From: CANHEE01 sp043777755
GTDB lineage: Bacteria > Bacteroidota > Bacteroidia > Chitinophagales > Saprospiraceae
Direction of reading: 5' to 3'
Length of the DNA stretch: 56,002 bases
Assembly: GCA_043777755.1 (NCBI GenBank)
Contig: JAYWHK010000221.1
Span: 1 to 56,002 of the forward strand
The notes under the pieces are model-generated. The model did not search any database and was not told the DNA's origin. It saw only the letters and a program-made list of their open reading frames with translations. Positions 1 to 8,486 of the stretch are shown here, one piece after another (the first letter of the stretch is position 1; each line of letters opens with the position of its first letter). Both the position numbers and the translations under genes were made by a program.

Positions 1-96
1 ATAAATAACGTTCCTAATGAACCGCCGAGTACCGAACGGTACGCTCGGTGGTGTGAGAGGACGGCTGCCGAATTAATCGGCAGCCTCCTACTCGAT
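1..96 (+). ncRNA. 3' end of a group II intron (domains V and VI)
   Basis: Bases 21-29 pair with 44-52 (nine pairs, one G-T), followed by a two-base bulge (CG, 42-43) and a distal stem 30-33/38-41 closed by a four-base loop. This is the classic 34-nt shape of group II intron domain V, the catalytic core. It is followed by GTGAGAGG and a second hairpin (63-71/77-85) that fits domain VI, then CCTACTCGAT, a usual 3' end of bacterial group II introns; A90 is a candidate branch point and the 3' splice site would be near base 96. The reverse transcriptase/maturase gene would lie upstream, outside the window. The distal loop is GAAC rather than the usual GNRA. The intron's class cannot be decided from this end alone. 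Confidence 0.8.
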
Positions 97-202
97 TGAA
101 AAAATTACATTTTTTTTTAATTTAAAAAATCCAAATACCCCTTTGCTCTCGTAAGTGATAGTATTACAAAAATATTTTAAATCATTTTTTAAAAATTCAC
201 TT

Positions 203-2299
203 ATGACGAAGAAATTCAACTTTTTTGCCTTGGCATTGGCGGCGTTTGGAACGCTTACGGCTGTGCTTTTTTACGGCAATCAAACCAACACTCTACAGGC
301 ATCAAGCCACCGTGAAGCACCACTTATCGCTAACGACCCTTTGGCAGACAACGCTGATTTGTATGCTTTTCGTAGTCCTGATAAGCCAAATACGGTGACG
401 GTTATCGCTTCTTATGTGCCAATGCAATTGCCACAAGGCGGACCCAATTATGCTTCTTTTGGTGAAAATGTCCGCTATGAAGTTCACGTAAAAAATAAAA
501 CGACAACGACTGGCGACGACATCACGTATCGTTTTACTTTTAATCAAACCAATGAAGACCCTACTACGTTTTTTAACATTCGTCTGGGCAAGCAAAACCT
601 AAAAACGACTTACAAATGTGAAAAAAGTGTTGCAGGTGGCGCATTTACAACAATTATCGCAAGTGGTGTTGTTCCTCCACCAAACATCGGGCCTCGTTCC
701 ATCGAAACGCCTGGTTTAGGATTAGGCAAAAAATATACCGAACTAATGACCAGTGCGATTACACAAGCGACAGGAACTGGCGGCGAAACCATCTATTGCG
801 GCCCAGCTGATGATCCTTTCTTTGTGGACTTAGGTGGTATTTTTGACCTCGGTCAAACCCGTGCAGGGGGCAAAGGAAACGATGCTCCAATTGATGGCGT
901 TGCTTGTCAAAATGTTCACGTCATTGCAATGCAAATTCCTATCGAAACCTTGCAAAAAGACGGAAAAGTTGTTTCTGCCGCTAAAAATATCTTAGATGCG
1001 GATTATGTGATTGGCGTTTGGGCTTCTGCAAGCCGCCAGCAAATCACTACTTTGAGCAAAACTGGTGGTAAGCCAGTTGGAAGTGGCGATTGGGTACAAG
1101 TTTCTCGTTTGGGTATGCCTTTGACCAATGAGGCGGTTATTCCAATTGGTGACAAAGACAAATGGAACGCTTTGACTCCTTACACGGAAGATGCGACAAT
1201 GGAAAAGCATTTTACCAATCCAGAATTGGGGCTTTACATGGACGATGCGTTGTTTGGAACGGCTGTTCCTGCAATGAAAAAATTACGTATTCAACGTGCT
1301 TCTGAAACCGTACTTGGAAAAGTTGATTTTGGAAACACAAAAGACGGTCTTTTCGTTCTCAAAGGTCATGCTGCAACAAAAGGTACAGCTTTAGACGATG
1401 CTGTTTTTGGCAATTATTTATTGCGTAAAGGACAACCTCGTTCTGCGGATTTATTACCGATTTTCTATACAGGTGTACCTAATTTAGCTCCTTACCAATT
1501 GGCTACTGGAAAGACTGACGGAAATCCTTTGTCGCCTGGTAAACCATTCATTAACAACTTCTTACCTACTTTTGGTGATATGTTGCGTTTGAATATGGCT
1601 GTCCCAATAACGCCCCGTAACGACCCTAAATTTAGTTCAATGGGTATCATCAATGCAGCAGTTTTAGGTTTGACAGACCCTGCATACAATACTTCTACGG
1701 CATTGCAATTTATCCCGAACATGGATGGCTTTCCGAATGGTCGCCGTTTAGAAGATGATGTTACTCGTATTGAGTTACAAGCGGTAGCTGGTGCAGCTTT
1801 GGCAGCAGTTGGTTTGTGGTATGATGATAGAAAATTAGGTCAAAGTCCATTAACTCCAGGTTTATTGGGTGTATTGGGTTACACAACTGGTGTGGAGAAA
1901 AATGATACTACTTTTTTAGCAAATTTCCCTTATACGGCAGCTCCTCGTAGCGGTTATGACAAGTGTAATTGTACGCCTGCAAAAACAACTGCACTAAAAG
2001 ATGTGCAAAATTCGGGCGTAGGTGTTAGCGCACCAGTAGCAGTATTGTTGCAAAATTATCCAAATCCTTTTTCTGCAAGCACAACTTTCAAATACCATAC
2101 AACAACAAATGCACGCATTGCAATCAGAATCTATGATATGAATGGTCGTATGGTGGAAATGATTAAAGATGAAAACCAACAAGCTGGTGATTACGAACTA
2201 CAGTGGCAGCCTAATAATCTTACAGATGGCACGTACATCGCAACTTTGTTTGTGAATGGTGGTGCAGTACAGACAGTAAAATTGGTGCATACGAAGTAA
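203..2299 (+). CDS. DUF4331 family secreted protein with T9SS sorting domain
   Basis: About 698 residues from the ATG at 203. An in-frame ATG exists at 155, but the start at 203 places a clean signal peptide (MTKK, then a hydrophobic stretch FFALALAAFGTLTAVLFY) at the N-terminus, so I prefer it. After the signal comes SSHREAPLIANDP, the hallmark opening of DUF4331 proteins, followed by the family's long beta-rich body with few cysteines. The last 85 or so residues (LLQNYPNPFSASTTF ... NGRMVEM ... GTYIATLFVNG) are a type A T9SS C-terminal sorting domain, so the protein is exported and probably surface-attached. The biochemical role of DUF4331 is unknown to me. It appears monocistronic: a hairpin with a T-run (2315-2339) follows the stop. 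Confidence 0.9.
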   Translation: MTKKFNFFALALAAFGTLTAVLFYGNQTNTLQASSHREAPLIANDPLADNADLYAFRSPDKPNTVTVIASYVPMQLPQGGPNYASFGENVRYEVHVKNKTTTTGDDITYRFTFNQTNEDPTTFFNIRLGKQNLKTTYKCEKSVAGGAFTTIIASGVVPPPNIGPRSIETPGLGLGKKYTELMTSAITQATGTGGETIYCGPADDPFFVDLGGIFDLGQTRAGGKGNDAPIDGVACQNVHVIAMQIPIETLQKDGKVVSAAKNILDADYVIGVWASASRQQITTLSKTGGKPVGSGDWVQVSRLGMPLTNEAVIPIGDKDKWNALTPYTEDATMEKHFTNPELGLYMDDALFGTAVPAMKKLRIQRASETVLGKVDFGNTKDGLFVLKGHAATKGTALDDAVFGNYLLRKGQPRSADLLPIFYTGVPNLAPYQLATGKTDGNPLSPGKPFINNFLPTFGDMLRLNMAVPITPRNDPKFSSMGIINAAVLGLTDPAYNTSTALQFIPNMDGFPNGRRLEDDVTRIELQAVAGAALAAVGLWYDDRKLGQSPLTPGLLGVLGYTTGVEKNDTTFLANFPYTAAPRSGYDKCNCTPAKTTALKDVQNSGVGVSAPVAVLLQNYPNPFSASTTFKYHTTTNARIAIRIYDMNGRMVEMIKDENQQAGDYELQWQPNNLTDGTYIATLFVNGGAVQTVKLVHTK

Positions 2300-2305
2300 G
2301 AAGCC

Positions 2306-2339
2306 CCTCCTAAATCCTCCCCTGATGGGAGGACTTTTT
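2306..2339 (+). terminator. Hairpin terminator made from an inverted copy of the CCTCC repeat
   Basis: TCCTCCC (2315-2321) pairs with GGGAGGA (2327-2333) across a five-base loop and is followed by CTTTTTG. It begins seven bases after the DUF4331 stop, so it probably ends that transcript. The sequence CCTCCTAAATCCTCC (2306-2320) is the reverse complement of the repeat found three times at 2442-2576, so the terminator is itself a repeat copy. Confidence 0.6.
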
Positions 2340-2441
2340 GGGCAGGAATAAATTTGAAACATCAGGCATTTTAATTAACTTTGAAATGCCTGATATTTTT
2401 ACAAAAAATAAAAAACAATCACAATTAGCCTCTACATTAGC

Positions 2442-2576
2442 AAGTCCTCCTTTGGAGGATTTAGGAGGTCTTTTAATGACAATTCGCCTCTACGTTTGAA
2501 GTCCTCCTTTGGAGGATTTAGGAGGTCTTTACATCACATTGGCAAGTCCTCCTTTGGAGGATTTAGGAGGTCTTTT
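2442..2576 (+). repeat. Three direct copies of a 33-bp palindromic CCTCC/GGAGG repeat
   Basis: Copies at 2442-2474, 2499-2531 and 2544-2576 are identical except for the last base of the second. Each contains CCTCCTTTGGAGG, a 5-bp inverted repeat around TTT, then ATTTAGGAGG. The unique spacers are 24 and 12 bases, too short and uneven for CRISPR. The third copy ends two bases before the ATG of the TPR gene, which puts AGGAGG about ten bases upstream of that start. A fourth, inverted copy is at 2306 and a decayed one at 26704-26735. Confidence 0.85.
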
Positions 2577-2578
2577 AT

Positions 2579-3799
2579 ATGAAAAAAATATTCTATTCCA
2601 TATTTATAACAGTTTCAATGATAGCATTGGGCTACATTTTCATTGCATCTGACAAGAAAAAAGATACCATTCCAACACTCAAAGAACGTGTCGTACAAGT
2701 ATCATTACAAGGCGAATGGCTCAATACTAAAAATGCTGTCGCTACACTTTTGGATAAAATAAAGGTAAATCCAAATGATAATAAGGCTAAATTGCAACTC
2801 GCCATGGCGTATATTCAAGAAGGACGTGTCACGGGCGACCATGATTATTACGACGAAGCAAGTGTAAAATTGCTCAATCAAGTGTTGGAAAAAGAGCCAC
2901 AAAATTTTGATGCAATGTGTTGCAAAGCAACGGTTTTGCTGTCACAACACCACTTCCAAGATGGTCTAAAAATCGCTCAGGAAGCCGTAAAAATCAATCC
3001 AAACAATGCCTTTGTCTATGGTATTTTATGTGATGCTTATGTAGAACTCGGCAACTATGACGAAGCTGTAAAAATGGCAGATAAAATGTCTGCCACTCGT
3101 CCAGATTTACGTTCTTACACTCGAGTTTCTTATTTACGGGAGATTTTTGGCGACCAAAGAGGAGCGATTGATGCCATGCGTATGGCACTCGAAAGTGGCT
3201 ATCCTGCACTCGAACAAACCGAATGGACTCGTTGCCAATTAGGTCAATTATATGAAAACATTGGCGACACTACAAATGCTGCTTTTCAATATAAAAAATC
3301 ACTCTCTATCCGTGAAAATTATCCTTATGCACTCATGGGAATTGGGCGTTTGGAAAAACAAAAAAAGAACTATAAGTTAGCCATTTCATACTTTGAACAA
3401 GCACAAAAAATGGTAAAAGATTATGCGATTGGCGACGAGCTGACTGACCTTTATTTATTAAACAATGAAAAAGAAAAGTCAATACAAAATGCTCAAAATG
3501 TGATACTTATGTTGCAAGAACACGCCAATAGCGATGACAAAAACCCTGACGAAGGTCACTATGCAGACAAAGAATTAGCTTATGCTTTTCTTAAAATAAA
3601 CAATGCAGACGAGGCACTCAAATGTGCGATTAGAGAATACAATCGCCGCCCTGAAAATATCGAAGCAAACGAAACATTGGCTTGGTGTTTTTATAAAAAA
3701 GGCGATGTCGCAATGGCTAAAAAATACATAGCAGTTGCCTTGAAAACAGCTTGCAAAAAAGCAGAATTATTAGAACGAGCGAAGGTAATAAATTCGTAA
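2579..3799 (+). CDS. Membrane-anchored tetratricopeptide repeat protein
   Basis: 406 residues. Residues 5-23 are one hydrophobic segment (signal anchor or uncleaved signal; no lipobox cysteine), so the rest is probably periplasmic. From about residue 60 to the end there is a run of TPR-like helical pairs, with recurring A..Y...G...A ... NP signatures such as QEAVKINPNNAFVYGILCDA and ALMGIGRLEKQKKNYKLAI. TPRs bind partner proteins; no catalytic motif is seen. It lies downstream of the DUF4331 gene but a terminator and 280 bases of repeats separate them. The start follows a repeat-derived AGGAGG, unusual in a genome where other genes lack Shine-Dalgarno sequences. A short hairpin-like stretch near 3826-3868 (CCAGTTATAATC...GATTGTAACTGG) separates it from the convergent response regulator gene. 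Confidence 0.85.
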   Translation: MKKIFYSIFITVSMIALGYIFIASDKKKDTIPTLKERVVQVSLQGEWLNTKNAVATLLDKIKVNPNDNKAKLQLAMAYIQEGRVTGDHDYYDEASVKLLNQVLEKEPQNFDAMCCKATVLLSQHHFQDGLKIAQEAVKINPNNAFVYGILCDAYVELGNYDEAVKMADKMSATRPDLRSYTRVSYLREIFGDQRGAIDAMRMALESGYPALEQTEWTRCQLGQLYENIGDTTNAAFQYKKSLSIRENYPYALMGIGRLEKQKKNYKLAISYFEQAQKMVKDYAIGDELTDLYLLNNEKEKSIQNAQNVILMLQEHANSDDKNPDEGHYADKELAYAFLKINNADEALKCAIREYNRRPENIEANETLAWCFYKKGDVAMAKKYIAVALKTACKKAELLERAKVINS

Positions 3800-3822
3800 A
3801 ATGACAACTAAATCTATAAAAC

Positions 3823-3868
3823 TCTTCATTTCCAGTTATAATCATAGCGATTGTAACTGGTTTTTTAT
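3823..3868. terminator. Hairpin between convergent genes
   Basis: CCAGTTATAATC pairs imperfectly with GATTGTAACTGG (about 3832-3861), followed by TTTTTTATTT. It lies between the convergent TPR and response regulator genes and could end transcription from the plus side. Confidence 0.5.
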
Positions 3869-4551
3869 TTAAATACAGCTTTCACGGCGTTGCGGCATTT
3901 CTCACTGATAGGAAGTTCGATAGCTGCAATTTCTAACTTTTCTTTATGCCATACTCTGACTTGATGAATACTGACAATATAAGAATTATGTATTCTAATA
4001 AATTGATTTTCAGGAAGTTGTGTAATTATTTTTTTCATACGCTCCAATACGGTTATTTTTTTATCTTGTAAAAAAAAGGTCATGTAATCACCTTTGGATT
4101 GTAGGTATAAAATATTTTTAAATTGAACTTTGACTTGCTTACCGTTGCTTTTTAAAAATATAAAATCTTGCACTTCGGGTTTGTTTAAGGAGATAATACG
4201 TGCTGCGGCACGTTCGGCAGCGATTTGAAATCGCTCAAAAGTGATTGGTTTAAGCAAATAATCTACCGCACCTAACTCAAAACCTTCCACAGCATACTCC
4301 GAGTAAGCCGTTGTAAAAATAACAAAAGGCTTTGGTTCAAGGTTTTTTATAAAATCAATACCGTTGATTTTAGGCATTTCAATGTCACAAAAAATAAGGT
4401 CAATGGCTTCTTTTTGTAAAAAAATGTTGGCTTCCACTCCGTTTTCAAAAGTTTTAATCAATTGAAAATCAGTTATTTGTGCGATATGCCTTTCCAGTAG
4501 ATTTCTCGCTAAGGCGGAATCGTCTATGATGATACAATTTATTTTTTGCAT
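3865..4551 (-). CDS. LytR/AlgR-type response regulator (receiver + LytTR DNA-binding domain)
   Basis: 228 residues. The N-terminal 120 residues are a receiver domain: acidic pair D10-D11, phospho-acceptor D56 in FCDIEMP, T-loop in PFVIFTTAYSEYAVEGFELGA and the conserved K in YLLKPI. Residues about 128-228 are a LytTR DNA-binding domain (FLKSNGKQVKVQFKNILYLQ, QFIRIHNSYIVS). It is encoded 29 bases downstream of its partner histidine kinase on the same strand, so the two form an operon with the kinase first. Family members usually bind direct repeats in promoters of a few genes; the target here is unknown, and nearby intergenic repeats do not obviously fit. Confidence 0.95.
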   Translation of the reverse strand: MQKINCIIIDDSALARNLLERHIAQITDFQLIKTFENGVEANIFLQKEAIDLIFCDIEMPKINGIDFIKNLEPKPFVIFTTAYSEYAVEGFELGAVDYLLKPITFERFQIAAERAAARIISLNKPEVQDFIFLKSNGKQVKVQFKNILYLQSKGDYMTFFLQDKKITVLERMKKIITQLPENQFIRIHNSYIVSIHQVRVWHKEKLEIAAIELPISEKCRNAVKAVFK

Positions 4552-4580
4552 TTGTTTTTGTTAATGCCTTACCGCAACGG

Positions 4581-5735
4581 TCAAGGTGTCGATGATGTTA
4601 TTTTTAACGTTAAGGTTACTTCATATTTGGCATCACTTTCATTGACATTCAAAATATATTGGTTGGGATAAAAAAGTTCGAGTTGTCGTTGTGCATTTTT
4701 CAGACCAATACCTGATTTTTCTACTTTAATAAAACTATCGTCTTTTGCATTTATAATATTGTATATCAATGTATTGTCTTTTATTTTCAATGAAATATTG
4801 ATGTCAGTTGCTTTGCCTTTACTACCATGTTTGAAGGCATTTTCGAGAAAAGTAATCAATATCATTGGCGCAATTTTATAAGTATTTTCTTTGTCAATGT
4901 CCTTTTTAAAAATAATCCTTCCAATAGCATCGCCTAAATGTAGTTGCTCCAAATCAATAATATTTTCAACCAAAGTAACTTCTTTTTCTAAGGCGACATT
5001 TTCACTACTACTTTCGTATAGTGTATAGCGCATAATTTGCGCTAATTTTTCAATAATCTGAGGTGTTTTTTGAGAATTTTCAAGCGATAATGCATAAAGA
5101 TTATTGAACACATTGAACAAAAAATGCGGATTAACTTGGGCTTTGAGTAAAGCTAATTCATTTCTAAGTCGTTCATTTTCAATGTCTTTCTTTTGTTTTT
5201 CTACTTCAACATAATTTTCTAAAAATTTGAGAAGGCTTACAAAAAGCACAAGAAAAAGCGCACTCAGCGATAACTCAATAATAAAACTTGTTTTGAAAAA
5301 CAAGGAGTTTTCAAAGTCCCAAAATTCGTTTCGCAATAGTGATTTTAGTGAAACAAGCGTGAAAATACAAACAACAAAAAGCAGTAATACTTTACTCAAA
5401 TAAGCTATTCTACTGCTTTTTTTATTCAAGTAAGCAGGTAATAAAAAAGAATAATTGCTGTATGCCAAAATCATCATCATTAAAACATGGACAATTACAT
5501 CAATAATATTTATGATAAAATGGTGTGCATGAAGTGGTTTTGGTAGCTCTAAACCTTCTGCATGAGCAGGTTTTTCTTTTATTTCTGACGGTGGCAATAG
5601 CATCATTTTCGGCTTTCCGATTACACCAAAATCATTATTTCTCGGTGTAAGTTGATACATGAAAAAGCAAAAATAAACCACCCAAAATAGCGTGTGAATA
5701 AGAAGAATATTGGTATTAATTTTTTTTATCATCAT
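4581..5735 (-). CDS. LytS-type membrane sensor histidine kinase
   Basis: 384 residues from the ATG at 5735; a longer reading from 5771 would overlap a promoter-like TACTTTTG (5746-5753), so I reject it. Four membrane segments are visible in the first 180 residues (LLIHTLFWVVYFCFFMY; IIDVIVHVLMMMILAY; VLLLFVVCIFTLVSL; a fourth near SALFLVLFVSLL), a linking coiled coil follows, then the His_kinase (PF06580) core with phospho-acceptor motif QVNPHFLFNVFNNLY and an HATPase with N-box ITFLENAFKHGSKG and G-box KSGIGLKNAQRQL. This is the LytS/YehU family that pairs with LytTR regulators, consistent with the downstream gene. A 40-residue linker with a His/Pro-rich stretch (HAEGLELPKPLHAHH) follows the first segment. 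Confidence 0.93.
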   Translation of the reverse strand: MMIKKINTNILLIHTLFWVVYFCFFMYQLTPRNNDFGVIGKPKMMLLPPSEIKEKPAHAEGLELPKPLHAHHFIINIIDVIVHVLMMMILAYSNYSFLLPAYLNKKSSRIAYLSKVLLLFVVCIFTLVSLKSLLRNEFWDFENSLFFKTSFIIELSLSALFLVLFVSLLKFLENYVEVEKQKKDIENERLRNELALLKAQVNPHFLFNVFNNLYALSLENSQKTPQIIEKLAQIMRYTLYESSSENVALEKEVTLVENIIDLEQLHLGDAIGRIIFKKDIDKENTYKIAPMILITFLENAFKHGSKGKATDINISLKIKDNTLIYNIINAKDDSFIKVEKSGIGLKNAQRQLELFYPNQYILNVNESDAKYEVTLTLKITSSTP

Positions 5736-5745
5736 TTTCTTTTCG

Positions 5746-5753
5746 CAAAAGTA
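5746..5753 (-). promoter_or_regulatory. -7 promoter element (TACTTTTG) of the two-component operon
   Basis: Read on the minus strand this is TACTTTTG, matching the Bacteroidota -7 consensus TAnnTTTG, ten bases before the chosen ATG. A TTG lies 15 bases upstream (5769-5771), shorter than the usual 17-23, so the -33 part is weak. Confidence 0.45.
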
Positions 5754-5913
5754 CGATGAAAAAAGAATCAAGCTAATTTAGTTATCGAAAATAAAAAGGT
5801 AGTTATCGAATAGTACTTCTGCGTAAGCAACTCTTTATCTAATTTTGACGTGTTATATAAAATAAAGATTACATACGTCAAGTTGTATTTATATAAAGCA
5901 ACTTGAAATCAGT

Positions 5914-6152
5914 AAGAAATTGTAACTGTTTAGCATTATAGAGATTTCGGGGCTATAGTAGAGCCAAGCTCCAGCTTGGCTGAATTTATACCCAATAGTT
6001 TTGACGTAAGCAGGAGCTTCCGCCTACAGTGCTATACTGAAGTGAAAGTGATTTTCGGATTGGAAAAAATTACAGCTATTGACTTTCAATACATTATGAA
6101 ATAATGACCCCGAAAATCACTTTCACTCTAGTATAAACAGTTACAAGAAATT
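5914..6152. mobile_element. 223-bp IS66-like MITE with 8-bp target duplication
   Basis: The element runs from 5922 to 6144. It begins GTAACTGTTTA (5922-5932) and ends with its exact reverse complement TAAACAGTTAC (6134-6144). Directly outside on both sides is the same octamer AAGAAATT (5914-5921 and 6145-6152), a target-site duplication. IS66-family elements have GTAA termini and 8-bp duplications, so this fits a non-autonomous IS66 derivative. There is no coding sequence inside. Internally, 6032-6057 and 6113-6138 form a second inverted repeat of about 26 bases with two mismatches, and AGCCAAGCT/AGCTTGGCT (5962-5981) forms a perfect nine-pair hairpin. This element fills almost all of the gap between the histidine kinase and the esterase gene. 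Confidence 0.8.
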
Positions 6153-6171
6153 AAAAACCAAAATTTTTGTA

Positions 6172-7086
6172 ATGAAAAAAAATATTTTTTTATCTTTTTG
6201 TTTAGTGTTGGTGTTATTTTCTTGCCAAAAAACAATAAAAACAATGAATACTCAAACTACTCAAAACAAGTATTTAGATGTTGCCTATCACAATCAATCT
6301 GAGGCTCAAAAATTAGATATTTATCTGCCCGAAAAGGGAAATAAATTTCCTGTAATTATAGCTATCCACGGTGGAGCTTTTTTATTTGGCGACAAAAAAG
6401 ATGACCAACTGACACCTATGTTAGAAGGCTTACAGCGAGGTTATGCAGTGGTAAGCATCAATTACAGACTGAGTGGAGAGGCAATTTTTCCTGCTCAAAT
6501 CCAAGATGTGAAAGCGGCTATTCGTTTTATAAAAGCCAATGCTGCGCAATACCATATAGATAGCAGTCGAGTGGCAGTTTGGGGTGGTTCAGCGGGTGGT
6601 TATTTATCTGCTTTGGCGGGTACGACAAGTGGTAATTCTGTTTTTGATACTGAAAATATGCCTAATAGAAAAGCTACCAGTGATGTGAAAGCAGTTGTGG
6701 ATTGGTTTGGCCCAATTGATTTTTTGCAGTTAGATGAACAGTTTAAGGCAAGTGGTAAAGGAAAACCTGATCATAATGATGCACAATCGCCAGAAAGTAA
6801 ACTTATGGGCGCACAAATTACGACCATCCTTGATAAAATAAAAATGGCAAATCCTGAAACTTACATAAATGCAAGTAATCCATATTTTTTAATTCAACAT
6901 GGTACTTCGGATAAGTTAATACCAACAGAACAATCTATCAATTTTAGCCAAAAATTGGAAAAAGTGTTAGGGGAAAGTAAAGTAAAAACTACTTATTTGC
7001 CCAATGCAGAACATGGCGATAAGCAATTTGGTAGCAAAGAAAATCTAAATATAGTGTTTGATTTTTTAGAGAAAAATCTCAAATAA
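6172..7086 (+). CDS. Alpha/beta-hydrolase esterase, lipoprotein
   Basis: 304 residues. The signal ends in a lipobox (VLFSC, C18), so it is a lipoprotein. The fold is the BD-FAE/carboxylesterase type of alpha/beta hydrolase: oxyanion HGGAFLFGD (residues 66-74), nucleophile S140 in GGSAGG, acid D247 in HGTSDKLIP and H281 in NAEHGD complete a plausible Ser-Asp-His triad. Likely substrates are short-chain or sugar-linked esters, but no specific substrate can be read. The gene starts 19 bases after the MITE's right target duplication, so its promoter must lie in or be replaced by the MITE. The following DUF3500 gene is 44 bases downstream on the same strand and may be cotranscribed. Confidence 0.9.
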   Translation: MKKNIFLSFCLVLVLFSCQKTIKTMNTQTTQNKYLDVAYHNQSEAQKLDIYLPEKGNKFPVIIAIHGGAFLFGDKKDDQLTPMLEGLQRGYAVVSINYRLSGEAIFPAQIQDVKAAIRFIKANAAQYHIDSSRVAVWGGSAGGYLSALAGTTSGNSVFDTENMPNRKATSDVKAVVDWFGPIDFLQLDEQFKASGKGKPDHNDAQSPESKLMGAQITTILDKIKMANPETYINASNPYFLIQHGTSDKLIPTEQSINFSQKLEKVLGESKVKTTYLPNAEHGDKQFGSKENLNIVFDFLEKNLK

Positions 7087-7130
7087 ACTCAATATTATTT
7101 AAATATTTTTTAATCAAAATCCATTTCACA

Positions 7131-8486
7131 ATGAAATTTAAAATTACCCTAAGCGTTTTTGCCGTAGCTATGTTGGCTCTAATGGCTTTTAAAAAACCTG
7201 AAAAAGTTACTTTTTCTCCACCGCCTGCGGCGTGCGAAAATTTGACAGGAATTGACAAAATCGTTTGCTTGGCTGATGCCTTCAAAGCAACACTTTCCGC
7301 TGCGCAATTGGCAACTGTTCAATTGCCTTACACATTGACAGATGCTGCAAAGTGGTCTAATCTACCACAATCCTTGTACAAAAAGCGCATAGGAATACAA
7401 TTTGGCACATTAGATGCTACACAATTGGCTGCGGCAAAAGAACTATTGAAAGCAATGACAGGCACTGCTGCAAATGAAGGCTATGCTGAATTGATGGCAC
7501 TTTTGGCTGCTGATGATTATCTGAACTCAATTGGCGGTGGCGCAGGTTATGGCGCAGGCAATTATTTTATGGCATTTTTAGGCACGCCTGCCAAAACAGG
7601 TTTGTTTGAAATCCAATTTGGCGGACATCATCACAGCGTTGCGAATACTTATAACAACGGCAAAATCATTGGTGCAACTCCTGCATTTCGTTCTTCTGAG
7701 CCTTCGGGCGTTTTCACGCAAGCGGGCGTGACTTATCAACCAATTTTGCAAGAAAAAGCAGCTTTTGCAGCCGTTATTGCAAGTTTTTCAAGTACAGAAG
7801 TACCTACAGCAAAGGCTTCTACATCGTTCAATGATGTTTTGTTAGGTCCAGGAAAAGACAATCAATTTCCTGCAACAAAATTAGGAATTAAAGTTGGTAC
7901 ATTATCAGCAGCACAAAAAACATTGATTTTAAATGCTATAAAAACCTATACGAATGACCTCAATGCAGAAGATGAAGCAGTCATTTTGGGACGATACCAA
8001 GCAGAATTAGACGAAACCTACGTTGTTTTCGCTGGTTCTGGCACAATGGAAACCAAAGGCGATTATATCCGTATCGACGGGCCAAGTGTTTGGATTGAGT
8101 ACAATACGCAAGGTGGAATTATCATCAAAACGGAGAATCATCCGCACTCTGTTTGGCGTGACCGCAAAGGCGATTATAATTATGGTCAAACGGTTGGTCT
8201 TGTAAATTTACCACTTTTTGAAGTCAAATTTACTGTTTTTCCTAATCCAGTTGCTGATAACGCAACGATTGATTTAGGTTTAGACCAAAATGGAAACGTG
8301 ACAATAAATGTTACAGATATGACGGGTAGAAGAGTTTTGACTACGCAAAAAAGCAATTTCACTAGCGGAAATCATCAAATTTCTTTGAATTTGAATGCTT
8401 TGCCAACGGGAATGTACAACTGTACTTTAGAAGTGAAAACAAGCGAAGGCGTGAAAATAGCGACAAGAAAATTGACGAAATTGTAA
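7131..8486 (+). CDS. DUF3500 family secreted protein with T9SS sorting domain
   Basis: 451 residues. An N-terminal signal (MKFKITLSVFAVAMLALMAF) precedes the DUF3500 body (about residues 40-350): KWSNLP, then a stretch of AT-rich helices (LDATQLAAAKELLKAM), FLGTP, GGHHHS with three consecutive histidines, and HPHSVWRDRKGDYNYG near the end. The last 80 residues (FTVFPNPVADNATI ... MTGRRVL ... LPTGMYNCTL) are a T9SS type A sorting domain. The function of DUF3500 is not known to me; the conserved His-rich motifs suggest a metal centre, which is inference. It is followed by a lipoprotein paralogue 225 bases downstream that lacks the sorting domain. Confidence 0.9.
   Translation: MKFKITLSVFAVAMLALMAFKKPEKVTFSPPPAACENLTGIDKIVCLADAFKATLSAAQLATVQLPYTLTDAAKWSNLPQSLYKKRIGIQFGTLDATQLAAAKELLKAMTGTAANEGYAELMALLAADDYLNSIGGGAGYGAGNYFMAFLGTPAKTGLFEIQFGGHHHSVANTYNNGKIIGATPAFRSSEPSGVFTQAGVTYQPILQEKAAFAAVIASFSSTEVPTAKASTSFNDVLLGPGKDNQFPATKLGIKVGTLSAAQKTLILNAIKTYTNDLNAEDEAVILGRYQAELDETYVVFAGSGTMETKGDYIRIDGPSVWIEYNTQGGIIIKTENHPHSVWRDRKGDYNYGQTVGLVNLPLFEVKFTVFPNPVADNATIDLGLDQNGNVTINVTDMTGRRVLTTQKSNFTSGNHQISLNLNALPTGMYNCTLEVKTSEGVKIATRKLTKL

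Noticed and set aside
155..202. Start of the DUF4331 gene at 155
   Set aside because: The ATG at 203 gives a clean signal peptide; the upstream 16 residues are basic and aromatic and do not look like a signal.
2442..2576. Short regular repeats that could be read as a small CRISPR array
   Set aside because: Spacers are 24 and 12 bases and uneven, the repeat is palindromic with CCTCC/GGAGG, and there are no Cas genes nearby.
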